Positions 29,001 through 42,234 of a stretch of DNA of 64,000 nucleotides are shown piece after piece. A program made the position numbers and the translations under genes. The notes under the pieces were generated by a model. That model made no database searches, was not told where the DNA came from, and saw nothing but the letters and a program-made list of their open reading frames with translations. Source of the stretch: Ailurus styani (Eukaryota > Chordata > Mammalia > Carnivora > Ailuridae); the NCBI GenBank assembly GCA_002007465.1, contig LNAC01000108.1:1440741-1504740 (forward strand), given 5' to 3'. The first letter of the stretch is position 1; the number at the start of each line of letters is the position of its first letter.

Positions 29001-32000
29001 CTCTTTTTTCCATTTCTTTCTGGGTACCACTCTCTCCAGGTTCTCCTCTACTGGATATCACTTTTCTGCCTCCTTTTATGCCCTCTTCATTTCCCCAATC
29101 TCTCAACTTTGGGAATATTCCAGGGCTTAGGGCTCTTCTGTATCCTACCACAGTTTGGGTAATCTCAGGTCCAGTGGTTTCAGATACCATTAATATGTCG
29201 AGGACGCTCACATTTATGTCTCTAGCCTGAACCTGAGGTGAAGGCAGATGCTTAACCGACTGAGCCACCCAGGTGCACTCCCAATCACTGAGTCTTTCTT
29301 AACTCAGTAAATGACACTTCCATTCTTTAGTTGCTTAGACAGGGAAAAACAAAACAAAACCCAAAACAATCCTTGAGAGCTCTTTCTCTCAAATCACACA
29401 CCTAATCCATTAGTAGTTCCCATCAGGTCTACCTTGTAAATATTTTCCACATCAATATTATTCCCCCAACTGCTACCACTCCACCCCTAGCCAGCATTAT
29501 CCTTTGCTTGGACAGTCAGCTAGCCTACTAACTGGTCTCTCTGCTTGTACCTTTACGTGTAGTTTTTTCATACAGCAGCCAGAGTGATTATTTAAAAAAA
29601 TTTTTTTAAGTCAGAGTATAATGCTTCTTGACCCTTTGTTGGTTTCTTATGTCTCAGAATACGATCCAAAGACCTCATCATGGTTTTCAAATCCTGTATG
29701 ATCTGATCTCCCATCATCTCTCTGACCTCATCTCTTATTCTCTTCTTGCTCACTGTGCTTCAGGCATAGTGATTTCTTTGCTGTTGACCAAGCAGGCTTC
29801 TGCTTTTTCCTTTATATTTGATTTTTTTCTCTGCCTGGAACGTTATTCCAGATGTCCACATGACTCTTTTTCTCTCTTCTCTGTTTTCTGTTCACTTGTC
29901 ACTCTTTCAAAGAGGCCTTCTTTGACAAACCCATCTAAAATGATTACCTATTCTGTTCCAACCCCCCCATCCCTTTAACGTATTTTATTTTATTTATTAT
30001 TTATTTAGTTAGTTGGTTAAGTATGCAAAAACCTAAAGATCTGGTGAGGGGCAGCGGGAGAGAGAGGATCTTAAGTAGATTCCATATCCAGTACAGAGCT
30101 TGATGCGGGGCTGTGTCTCACAACCCTGAAATCATCTGAGTGGAATCAAGAGTCAGATTCGTAAGTGACTGAGCCACCTAGGTGCCCCTATCCCCTAAAT
30201 GTATTTTATTTTTCTTTATAGCACTTAGTACTGCGTGATTGGCAAAAAAGAAGTGCAGTATAATGTGCCTACCCAGCCCTCCCATAAACGCTTAATGAAT
30301 GATAGACTTTCAGCAGATGTTAGTTTGTAGTAGTGTAATGGTTAAAAATCCAGGCTCTGAATCAGACTATTTGCAAATCCTGGCTTTTCCACTTTCTGTG
30401 ATAGTGTTTTTTAATCTCCCTATGCGTCAGTTTCCTCAATATAATACATACCTGCCTCAAAAGTTATGTTGTAAGAAATCATGTAATATATTTCAAATAT
30501 TTAATAATAAAGGTAGGGGTGCCCGGGTGGCTCCGTTAAGCGCCAGACTCTTGATTTCGGGTCAGGTCATGATCTCGGGGTCATGGATTGAGCCCTACCT
30601 GGGGACTCATGCTCAGCAGAGGGTCTGCTTGAGATTCTCTCCTACCCTCCGTCCCTCCCACTCATGCATATGTGCACTCTCTCTCTCTCTTTCTAAAATA
30701 AATGAATAAATCTTAAAAAAAATATTTAACAGTAAAGGTAGCTAGTGTTAATATTAACTTTCCTTACATATTAAGATGGAATATCCCCCCCAATATATTA
30801 GGAACTACTTAAAGCAAATAACTGTGACTTATTAATTAAACTGTGTATCTATAAAAACTTGAACATAGTAATTGTTCAATAAATATTTAAAGTAGATAAA
30901 TGACCTTTTATGTTTTTTATTTTCTTTTAAGTTGTGTATATTTAAGTGATCTCTACACCCAACATGGGGCTCACACTCACAACTCACAACCCTGTGATCA
31001 AAAGCGATATGCTCCTCTGACCAAGCCAGCCAAGTGTCCCTATGTTTTTGAGTTTTTAAAAAATTATCTATGGGGCAGTGAGTTTCATAATAGAACGGGG
31101 TATATAGGGAGAGTAAAATACTATTTTTAAGCCAATTTTGATAGTAATCGCTTATAAATAAAATAGCAGAGAGTTTTTTTTTTAAGATTTTATTTATTTA
31201 TTTGACACACAGAGATTAGATCACAAGTAGGCAGAGAGGCAGGCAGAGAGAGAGGAGGAAGCAGGCTCCCTGCTGAGCAGGGAGCCCGATGCGGCCTCGA
31301 TCCCAGGACACTAAGATTATGACCTGAGCTGAAGGCAGAGGCTTTAACCCACTGAGCCACCCAGGTGCCCAAGAGTTATTTTTTAACACATAAAAGGTAT
31401 TTTAAAATTGTAATGCCTAATGCTAGAGAGAGTAAAAGAGAGAGATCTGGTGATAATGTGTTCACTTGCTAGTTTGGCAGTAAATATCAAGAATCAGAAA
31501 CACATTTTTGATCTTACCCTTTGATTTGGTAAGTCTACTTCTGAAATTGATCTGAAGGAAAAAATTCTGTATACTGTTTCCCTTTCTACCTCCCCTCACA
31601 TTCTAGGTGCTTAATGCAGGGAAGTACGCTTAGTGTATTTTTTTTTTTTAAGATTTTATTTATTTGACAGAGAGAGAGATTACAAGTAGACAGAGAGGCA
31701 GGCAGAGAGAGAGGAGGAAGCATGCTCCCTGCTGTGGGGCTTGATCCCAGGACCCTGAGATCATGACCTGAGCCGAAGGCAGAGGCTTTAATCCACTGAG
31801 CCACCCAGGCACCCCTTGCTTAGTGTATTGCGTGACATGTTGTAGATGCTTGTTAGTATTTGTTAAAGAGCTACTATTTTTTTTATAACTTAAAGCCAAG
31901 CACATCTAGAATGTATAGTTTTATCTCATTTTTAAAATAAGGCAACTGAACATACCTCAACATAATAAAGGCCATACATGACAAGATCACAGCCAATATC

Positions 32001-35000
32001 CTATTCAACAGTAAAAAGGTGAAAATCTTTCCTCTAAGGTCAGGAACAGGACAAGGACGCTAAACCTTGCCACTTCCATTCAACATAGTACAATTAAAAC
32101 AATTGAAACAGAACAATTAGGCAAGAAATAAAAGGCATCCTAATCTGAAAGGAAGAAGTAAAGATGTCACTATTTGCAGATGACATATATAGAAAACCTA
32201 AAAGACTCCACCAAGGGCGCCTGGGTGGCTCAGTGGGTTAAAGCAGCTGCCTTCGGCTCAGGTCATGATCCCAGGGTCCTGGGATCGAGGCCCACATCGG
32301 ACTCTCTGCTCGGCAGGGAGCCTGCTTCCTCCTCTCTCTCTGCCTGCCTCTCTGCCTACTTGTAATCTCTCTCTCTCTGTGTCAAATGAATAAATAAAAA
32401 ATCTTAAAAAAAAAAAGACTCCACCAAAAACCTGTAAATTCTAATAAATGAATTCAGTAAAGTTGCAGGATATGAAATAAATATACAAAAAAGTTTTTTG
32501 TATTTTTGTACACTAAGTAATGATCTATCAGAAAGCGAAATTAAGAAAACAGTCCCATCTTCAACTGAATCAAAAAGAACAAAATACCTAGGAGTAAATT
32601 TAAAGAGGTGAAACGCATGTATACTGAAAACTGTAAGACATTCATAAAAGAAACTGAAGACAACACAAATAAATGGAAAGTGCTCATGGATTGGAAAAAT
32701 TAATGTTGTAAAAATGTCCATACTGCCTAAAGCAATCTGCAGGTTTAGTATAATCCCTGTGAAAACTCCAGTAGCATTTTCCACAGAAATAGAACAAACA
32801 ATTCTAAAATTTGTATCAGACCTTTGACAAAACACCACAAATAGCCAAAGCAATCTTGAGAAAGAAGAAGAAAGCTAGACATATCATGTTCCCTGATTTC
32901 AAACTATATTAAAAGCTGCAATAATCAAAACAGTATGGTATTGGCATAAAAATAGATACATAGGTCACTGGAACAGAATAGAGAACTCACGAATAAACCC
33001 ACATGTAAGTGGTCAGTTAATTTTCTACAATGGAGCCAAGAATGTACAGTGGGGAAAGAACAGTCTGTCTCTTCAATAAATGGTATTGGGAAAACTAGAT
33101 AGCCATATGCAAAAGAATAAAACTGCTTCCCTATCTTACGTCATACACAAAAATTAACTCAAATTCATAATGATTGGGAAACATACTGGCAGTTCCTCAA
33201 AAGGCAGTTCCATCCCTAGGAATCTACTCAAGAGAAAACTTATGTCCATGTAAGGATGTGATATGAGTGTTCATAGCGGCATTATTTATTACAATAGCCA
33301 AAAAGTGGAATCAATCAAAATGGCCATCAGATGGTGAATGGATAAATAAAATGTGGTATATCCAAACAATGGAAAATTATTGGGGAATAAAAAGGAATGA
33401 AGTTTGATACATGCCATGAGGAGGATAAACCTTGAAAACATGCTAAATGAAAAGAGATCGTTATGAAGGAGCACATATTACATGATTCCATTTATGTGAA
33501 ATGTCCAAAATAGGCAAATCTATAGAGACAAAGTAGATTAATGGTTGCCTTTGGTTAGGGGGAATGGGAGGTGATGGTAAAGGGGTGCAGGATTTCTTTG
33601 TGGGGAGAAGATACTCTAAAATTGATTATGATGGTCGCAGAATTCTGTGAATATACTAAAAGCCATTTAATTGTATACTTTATTTTTATTTTTATTATTT
33701 TTTAAGATTTTATTTATTTATTTGACAGAGGGAGAGAGATCACAAGTAGGCTGAGAGGCAGGCAGAGAGAGAGGAGGAAGCACACTCCCTGCTGAGTAGA
33801 GAGCCTGATTTGGGGCTCGATCCCAGGACCCTGAGATCATGACCTGAGCCAAAGGCAGAGGCTTTAACCCACTGAGCCACCTAGGTGCCCTAATTGTATT
33901 CTTTAAATGGGTGAATTGTATGGTGTGAATATCTCCTTAAAAATACACTATTAGAAGCCACAAAAAAAAAGTTTTAATGAATAAGTACTACTATAAGCAT
34001 AGGACTTTAAGATTGTTTTAAAAAATGATGGTAGCTTGATGAAATGGGATGTGAGGAAGGTTTGAGAGTGCCAAATTACTGAGATAAAGGCAAAAAGCAC
34101 CAACTTCAGAAGAAATTGTGCAAAAGCTATTCTAAGTCCGAGCATGTGGCCAAACTGAACTGCAGGGAAGACCTTACGTGTAATGAGTATCATGGACAGT
34201 ACTGTATTCCTCTGTTGTTTGTTGTATTCACTATTAGTGTACTTTGTATTCAACTATTACTTGGTAATGCAAAAGCATTAACAGGCTGAAGAAAATCATG
34301 TATGAACCCAAGTATGAACCAAAGTAACGTCTGTGCTAAAGTGACATAAATTCCCTACTTACAATTGCATATAAGCTGATTTGTGTTACAGAAACAAGTG
34401 TTGGGTATCAGAATAGACTATATAGGGAGAAAAAAATCAGTCTTCTTTCTTAGGCCCCCAGCCATCTAGTTCCTCTCTGAAAGCAGTCATTGCTCCCACT
34501 ATCTTGGTATCCTAACAGATGTCCCAATAGTGTGTGATATGAATGTGTGTTATATATGTATGTGTATAATATGAATATATTGTTTCTTCTTGCAAATCAA
34601 CATGTATTTTATACCCTATCCTGCACTGTTTTTTCATATAACCTATCTATTGATACTAAGGAGCTTCTCTATTCTTTTCTTTCTTTTTTTTTTTTTTAAG
34701 ATTTTATTTATTTGACAGAGAGAGAGATCACAAGTAGGCAGAGAGGCAGGCAGAGAGAGAGGAGGAAGCAGGCTCTCTGCCGAGTAGAGAGCCCGATGTA
34801 GGACTCGATCCCAGGACCCTGAGATCATGACCTGAGCGGAAAGCAGCGGCTTTAACCCACTGAGCTACCCAGGCGCCCTCTATTCTTTTTCTTTTCTATA
34901 TTTTTTTAATGTTAGTAGTTACATATTATTCCGTTGCATAGTTGTAACATTAATTGGGCTCTGATTTATTTATCTCATTTATTTAACACATTTATTTTTT

Positions 35001-38000
35001 ACTGTATGCCAGGCATGGTTCTGGACATTATAGATCAATGAAGGAAACAGACAAAAGTCCCACACTCATTGGGCTTACATTTCACTGTTTTTGGTTATAC
35101 CAAGCAATGCTGCAGACAAGGTTATCTTTGTACAAATGTCATTTTTTGCATGTGAAACTGTATGTGTAGATAAATACTTAGAAATGGAATTACTAGGTCT
35201 AAGTGCACATGCATTTTAAAAAATTAAAGTTTTTTTAGTAGTTTGAGTTTATAGCAAAATTGGAAAGTAATAGACATTCCCATATACCCCCTGACTCCCA
35301 TTCCAACCAGTGCCCCCATTATTGCTTTAATTTGTTACATTTATTACAAATAGGAATCCAATATTGATACATCCTTATCTAAAGTCTGTAGTCTGCATTA
35401 GGGTTCACTCTTTGTATTATGCATTCAGTGGGTTTTGACAAATGTGTGATGACATGTATCCATCATCACAGTATCATACAGAGTAGAATTAAAATTCATT
35501 GTGCTCTACCTGTTCCTTCCTTCTACCCCATAAAGCCCTGGAATCTTCCTTCCACCCCATGAAGCCCTTGGAAACCAATGATCTTACTGTTTTCATAATT
35601 TTACCTTTTCCAAAATGTCATATAATTGGGTCAGACAGTACATAGCCTTTTTTGATTGGCTTTTTTCATTTAGTAAGTATGGATTTAAAGTTTCTCCATG
35701 AATTTTTATGCTTGATAATACATTTCTTTTTATTTATTTATTTTTTTTTTAAAGATTTTTTTATTTATTTTATTTGACACAGAGAGAGATTACAAGTAGG
35801 CAGAGAGGCAGGCAGAGAGACAGGGAGAGGAGGAAGCAGGCACCCTGCCGAGCAGAGAGCCCGATGCGGGCCTCGATCCCAGGACCCTGAGATCATGACC
35901 TGAGCCGAAAGCAGAGGCTTTAACCCACTGAGCCACCCAGGCGCCCAATACATTTCTTTTTAAAGATGAATAATATCCCACTGTCTGGATGTACCACAGT
36001 TATCCATTCACCTACTGAAGGAAAAGTTTTGGCAATTATGGCTAAAGGCCACTATAAACATTCATGTGCAGATATTTTTGTGGATATAAGTTTTCAACTA
36101 ATTGGGTAAATATCAAGTAGCACGATTTCTGAATAGTATGATGAGTATGTTTAGTTTTGTAAGAAACTGCTAAACTGTCTTCCCAAGTGGCTGTACCACT
36201 TTGCGATCCCACCAGCAGTGAATGAGAGTTCTTCACATTCTTGCCAACATTTGGTGTTAGTGTTTTGGATTTTGGCCATTTGTATAGGTGTGTAGTGGTA
36301 TCTCATTTTTTTAAATTTGCAATTCCCTAATGACATATGATGTTGAGCATCTTTTTATATGCTTATTTACTACCTGTATATCTTTGGTGAAGTATCTGTT
36401 CAGATCTTCTATTTTTAATTGCTTTTATTGATGAGTTTTAAAAGATCTTTGTGTATTTTGGATACTATTTCTTTATCAGATATGTGTTTTGCAGATATTT
36501 TTTTCTCACTCTGTGGCTTGTGTTTTTTTCTCTTTTCCAGATTAGAAGTTCAATTTTAATTAAAGCTTACCAATTTTTTATTTCATGAATTGTGCTTTTG
36601 GTGTCATCACCAAACACAAAGTCACCTAAGGTTTCAACTGTGTTATCTTCTAGGAGTTTTATAGTTTTGCATTTTACATTTAGGTCTATGAGCCATTTTG
36701 AGGTTTTGTTTGTTTGTTTGTTTGGTTTTTTAGAGAGCACATGCAAGAAAGCAGGGGCGGGAGGTGAGGGGAGAATCCTAATCAGGCTTACCATTCAGTA
36801 CAGAGTCCAACGAGGGACTCGATCCCCTGACCCTGAAATCATGACCTGAGTGGACATTAGGAGTCAGATGCTTAACCAGTTGAGCCACCCAGGTGCCCCA
36901 TTGAATTAACTTTTGCAAAAGATGTTAGGTCTGTGTCTAGATTCTTTTTTGTTGTTGTTGTTGTTGTTTTGCATGTGTATATCCCCTTGTTCAACACCAT
37001 TTGTTGTAAAGATATCCTTTTTCCATTGAATTGCCTTTGTTCTTTGTCAAAGATCAGTTGACTGTATTTGTGCGCGTCAATTTTGGGGCTTTCTGTTCTG
37101 TTCTTATCTTTTTATGTGGTTTTTGACTAATCACACTGTCTTGGTTAATTGTAACCTTATAGTAAATCTTGGATTATAGAGAAACAATGAACAATTAGAA
37201 TTTGAAATTAAAAAGCACAGTACTATTTATATTAGTACCTCTCCCCACAGACTTAGGTATAAATCTAACAAAATTTATTATATGTGCTGCCGAAGCGAGC
37301 AGAATCTAACAAAATTTATGCAAGATATTAGGAGAACTACAAAATTCTGAAAGAAATCAAAGAATACCTAAATGTATAGAGAGATGATATTCCATGTACG
37401 TGGATAGGAAGACTCAGTATTGTAAAGATGTCAGTTTTTCCCAATTTGATTTATATGTTTAGCGTAATCCCAGTCAAAATCTTAGTAAGTTATTTTGTAG
37501 ATATCAACTGATTCTGAAGTCTGTATGGAAAGGTAGAATAACCGGAATGGCTATACAATATTGAAGGAGAATAATGTCAGAAGAGTGATACTACCTGACT
37601 TCAAAACTTTACCACAAAACCATAGAAATCAGGACAGTGTGTTACCAGAGAAGGATAGATATATCATCAGTGGAACAAAATAGCTCAACAGGGTGGTTCC
37701 AATCCCAGTTCTGCTACTTGCTTGCTATGATGTTTTAGGCAAATCGTTTCAGTTGTTTTCATCTATAAATCATTGCAGGGTTTGTATGAAGATTAAATGA
37801 GATAATGCATATAAAGCATATAGCGCATTGCCTGAGATATGGTAGGAGCTTGATACGTTTTAGCTATTGTACATTTTCTTTATTTTTTAAAAATATGTTT
37901 TTTTTTAAGATTTCATTTATTTCAGAGAGAGTGAGCTTGCACAAGCATAAATGGGGAAAGGGGCAAAAAAACAAACACCTTGCTGAGCAGGGAGCCCCAT

Positions 38001-41000
38001 GTGGGGCTTGATCCCAGGAACCTGGGATCATGACCTGAGCCAAAGGCAGATGCCCAACCGACTGATCCAGCTAGGTGCCCCACTATTGTACATTTTCTAA
38101 TTTGATCCTGATAAGATTCATAAGAAAGTGGCAGATCAGGTATTATTCCCATGTTATAAATCAGAAAATAGGAGTTTCAGGGCTACTAATATTTGACAGA
38201 GGTCAAGTGGTTAGATAAATGGCAGAGCCACAACTGTGATCTAGTCTAGAATTACTTGACATTACCTAGTTATTATCAGTGTTATCTAGGATAACAAGAA
38301 AGATAATATTCTCAGAAGAGGTTTATAAATATATGAAAACAAATCTAAAATATTATAATATAGGCAGCCCTTTAATGTACTTTCATCCACAGTGAAAGAA
38401 AGAGTTGTTAACCCAGCTCTTAAATCCTGATGATAAATTCATCTTGGTTAAGATGCATTATCCTTTCGAAAACGTTGCTAGATTACTTTGTTAACATTTT
38501 GTTTAGGATTTTTGCAGGTATATTCATGAATGGTATTGTCCTATGATTTTATTTTTCTTTTTCATAATGTTTTTGTCAGGTTTTAGTATCAGAGTTTTTC
38601 TGGCATCATATGTTGAACTGGAGTTATATTTATTTTTTTCCTATTCTGTGGAAGAGTTTGTATAAGATCAGTATTTTTTTTCCTTTATTTTTTTGTTATT
38701 ATTTTTAAAGATTTTATTTATTTGAGAGAGCAGGACAGAGCAGAGAGAGAGCACAGTGGGGAGTGGTAGAGGGAGAAACAGACTCTCCACTGAGTGGGAA
38801 CCCAATGTGGGGCTCAGTTCCAGGACCCTGGAATCATGACCTGAGCCGAAGGCAGACACTTAACTGACTGAGCCACCCAGGCACCTGGTATTTTTTTCCT
38901 TTAATGTTTGCTATAATTCTCTAATGGAACCATCTGGATCTGGAATCTATTGTATAGATGGAAAAAACTTTTTAAATTTAATTATGAATTTCATTTTCTT
39001 CAACTCGTTACAGGACTTTTCAGATCTTTTAAATGTTTCATTCAGATAATAGTTATTAACCGAATTTATTGTTTGGACTTCATTGAACAAAGCTACAACA
39101 TTTTGAGCTTTAAATGCTGGATGTCTCTGTTTTTTTTTTTAAACTGTGATAAAGGGTGCCTGGGTGGCTCTGGGTTAAAGCCTCTGCCTTCTGCTCAGGT
39201 CATGATCTCAGGGTCCTGGGATTGAGGCCCTCATCGGGCTCCCTGCTCAGCAGGGAGCCTGCATCCTTCTCTCTCTCTGCCTGCCTCTGCTGCCTACTTG
39301 TGATCTCTCTCTCTGTGTCAAATAAATAAATAAAATCTTTTTTTTTTAGCTTTTTTTTTTTATTTATTCATTTGACAGAGAGAGAGCGAGCACAAGTAGG
39401 CAGAGCAACAGGCAGAGGAAGAGGGAGAAGCAGGCTCTCTGCAGAGCAGGGAGCCCGATGCAGAACTCGATCCCAGGACTCTGGGATCATGACCTGAGCC
39501 GAAGGCAGCGAGCGGCTTAACTGACTGAGCCACCCAGGCACCCTAAATAAATAAAACCTTTAAAAAAATTAAAAAATAAACTGTGATAAAGTATACATAA
39601 AGTATACATAAATTTACCATCTTAGCAATTTTTTAGTGTACAATTCAATGATATTTAAGTACATTTACACTGTGTGCGACTAATCTCCAGAACTTTTTTC
39701 ATATTGCAGAATTGCAACTCTACTGACTAAGCAGTAATTCTCCATTCTCCCTTTTCTCCAGCCCCTGGCAACCACCCTTGTACTTTTTCTCTCTGAGTTT
39801 GACTACTATAGATATTAATAAGTGACATCATACAGTGTCCTTTTGTGATGTAACATAACATCTGCAAGATTCATCTATGTTGTAGAATGTGTCCGAATTT
39901 CTTCCTTTTTAAGGCTAATGTTCCATTATATGTATTTACCACATTTTGTTTATCCATTCATCTGTCAGTGGACACTTAGGTTGCTTCCATCTTTTAGCTG
40001 TTGTGAATGATGGTATTATGAGCAATTCTGTGCAGTTATCATTTTAGCACTCTGCTTCATATTTTTTAGGGTGTGTACCCTGCAGTAGAATTCCTGAATC
40101 ATATAGTAATTCTATTTTTAATGTTTTGAGGAACCACAATATTGTTTTCCATTTTATATTTCTACCAACAGATGATATCTCATATTTTACATACTTTTGT
40201 GTGTCAATAACCTGTATTTCTCTAGTAATTTGTTTTTTTCACCACATTTATTGACAATGTTATGCCTTCAGTATCTGTAGTGATAGCATTTTTTTTTACT
40301 ATAATTATATTATTTTTCCTCTTATTTTTTTAAGATTTATTTGAGAGAGGGAGAGCACACATGCACGTGAGCAGGGGCGGCGGGGGTGAGAGGGTTGGGC
40401 AGAGGGAGAGGAAGAAAATTTCAAGGAGACTCCCTGCTGAGTATGGAGTCCAACAGAGCTGGATCCCCATGACCCTGAGCTCATGACCCTGAGCCAAAAT
40501 CAAGACTCAGAGGTTTAACTGACTGAGCCACCCAGGCACCCATCCTCCTCTTTTAAAAATCAGTCTTGCCTGGAGTTTATCGATTTTATTTATCTTTTCA
40601 AATAATTTTCAAAATATCAAATTTGCACTTTGTTGATTTTTCTTACTGTATTGATCCTTTTATTATATCATATTTATTGTATTTTGTTTAGTTCTTATCC
40701 TTATTGTAGTTTAAATTTATGTTGTTGGGGCACCTGGGTTAAGCATCAAACTCCTTTTTTTCTTTTTTTAAAGAATTTATTTATTAGAGAGTATGCAAGG
40801 TGGGGGAGGAGCAGAGGGAAAAGGATAAGGAGACTCCATGCTAGTGCAGAACCTGACTTGGGGCTCAAGCTCACAGCTCTGAGATCATGACCTGAGCTGA
40901 AATGAAGAGTTGCAGACTTGACGAACTGAGCCACCCATGAGTCCCTGAATTTCCAACTCTTGGTTTCTGCTAGAGTAGTGATCTCAGGGTTATGGGATCA

Positions 41001-42193
41001 GCCCTGCTGGGGACTGCACTCAGCCTGGAGTCGGCTTCCTCTCCCAACGTCCCTTTCCCTGCACATACACTTTCTCTCTAAAATAAATAAATAAATCTTT
41101 AAAAAAAATAAATTTACATTGTTGTTGGTCTCACACTCTTTGGGACTGGTTTTTGCTTGCTCATGCTCACCTGGGTTTATGCGATTGCTCTCCTTTCTAC
41201 CCCTTCTGAAACAACTTTCCCAAGATACCCAGTTTTTTGTTTGTTTGTATATCTATTTAAATGAGGAGAGTAATAATAATAAAAAAATAAAAAATAAATG
41301 GGAGTAATTTGGGGAGAAAAAAGTTGAAATGTTAGAACTGATGTCATCTTTCAGTACTAGGCTTCAACCATTCTTAGCTGTTCTTAAAATTCTAATATAC
41401 TCTGACAAGATTATCAAATGCAGCTTATAACGGTGTTACTCTTTTTTTTGCCCCCCCTCTCCCTGGCAGGACCCGTTGGGGCCCAGCCCCTACTCATGGT
41501 GCCCAGAAGACCTGGCTATGGCACCATGGGCAAACCCATTAAATTGCTGGCAAACTGTTTCCAAGTTGAAATCCCAAAGATTGATGTCTACCTCTATGAG
41601 GTAGATATTAAACCAGACAAGTGTCCTAGGAGAGTGAACAGGTAAGAATCATGAAGTCATGGAGATTATTTTGCTGTTAGTATTTGTCTTTGCTTTAGTA
41701 ATTTTCTTTATCTTTCATATTTAATAACAATGATAATGTCTAACAGTTTGACCAGGAACAGGTGGTAATTTGTTTTGAAATTGATTGTACTTCAGTGGTG
41801 TGGTGTTGGGAAAAATCTGCAAACAGCCTTGAAATTTTCTCATTATACCGCGAGCTCACATATTTTCTCTGTGATAATAAAGAAGGTCAAGTCTTTTTTA
41901 TATGCTCAAGAAAGCAGACTAAGCATCTTTTATATTGCTATCCGGTAATATATCTGTGCTTTCTTTTTTTCCTCCCATCTCCACCCTCACCTTACTCATC
42001 TCTTTAAGATGATGGGTTGGTAGCAGTGGTGAGTAGAGATAATGGTTGTCATGTTTCATGACAACCTCAACTCCTCTAATTTCCCTTACTCTTATATAGG
42101 AACAAGTACATAGGATATATAAAGATTTATCAATCTGCTTTCAGTAAGCTGCTTCTCTCACCTTCCCCCAAATTATGTATGTATGTATGTGTA

Positions 42194-42234
<41 letters not shown>

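Larger units (their letters stand above)
28640..30290 (+). mobile_element. L2 fragment, sense, interrupted
   Basis: CTCTGCCTGGAACGTTATTCC and TCCAAAGACCTCATCATGG mark an L2 body. Interrupted by CAN-SINEs at 28794, 29225 and 29984. Confidence 0.6.
31938..33945 (+). mobile_element. L1 remnant, sense, ORF2 3' part to 3' UTR
   Basis: Starts inside the reverse-transcriptase region of L1 ORF2 (ATAATAAAGGCCATACATGA) and ends with AATGGGTGAATTGTATGGTG of the L1 3' end. Broken by many changes, with a likely internal deletion near 33170, and by CAN-SINEs at 32215 and 33684. The 149-residue open frame on the other strand is its shadow. Confidence 0.85.
35210..37190 (-). mobile_element. L1, antisense, 3' part (with inverted 5' piece next to it)
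   Basis: Reverse strand of an L1M-type element from the 3' end towards ORF2 (GCTGTACCACTTTGCGATCC, TTGCCAACATTTGGTGTTAG, CACTGTCTTGGTTAATTGTA). Interrupted by CAN-SINEs at 35733 and 36703. Confidence 0.8.
20081..41469 (+). other. AGO3: AGO3 intron 1 (21.4 kb)
   Basis: No coding exon recognised inside. It starts in the CpG island and then holds about 28 CAN-SINEs, one nearly 2-kb sense L1 remnant, an inverted L1, several antisense old L1s, an L2 and MIRs. Stretches 20290-21130, 21330-22200, 23870-25720 and 26560-27290 show no recognised repeat or gene. Confidence 0.85.

Noticed and set aside
28813..29268. 151-codon minus-strand frame
   Set aside because: Spans two CAN-SINE pieces and L2 DNA; the ends are translated SINE.
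32404..32853. 149-codon minus-strand frame
   Set aside because: It is the antisense of L1 ORF2 sequence and has no coding character of its own.
37279..37302. Functional U6 gene
   Set aside because: Only 24 of about 106 nucleotides are present and there is no upstream TATA/PSE layout; kept as a retropseudogene fragment.
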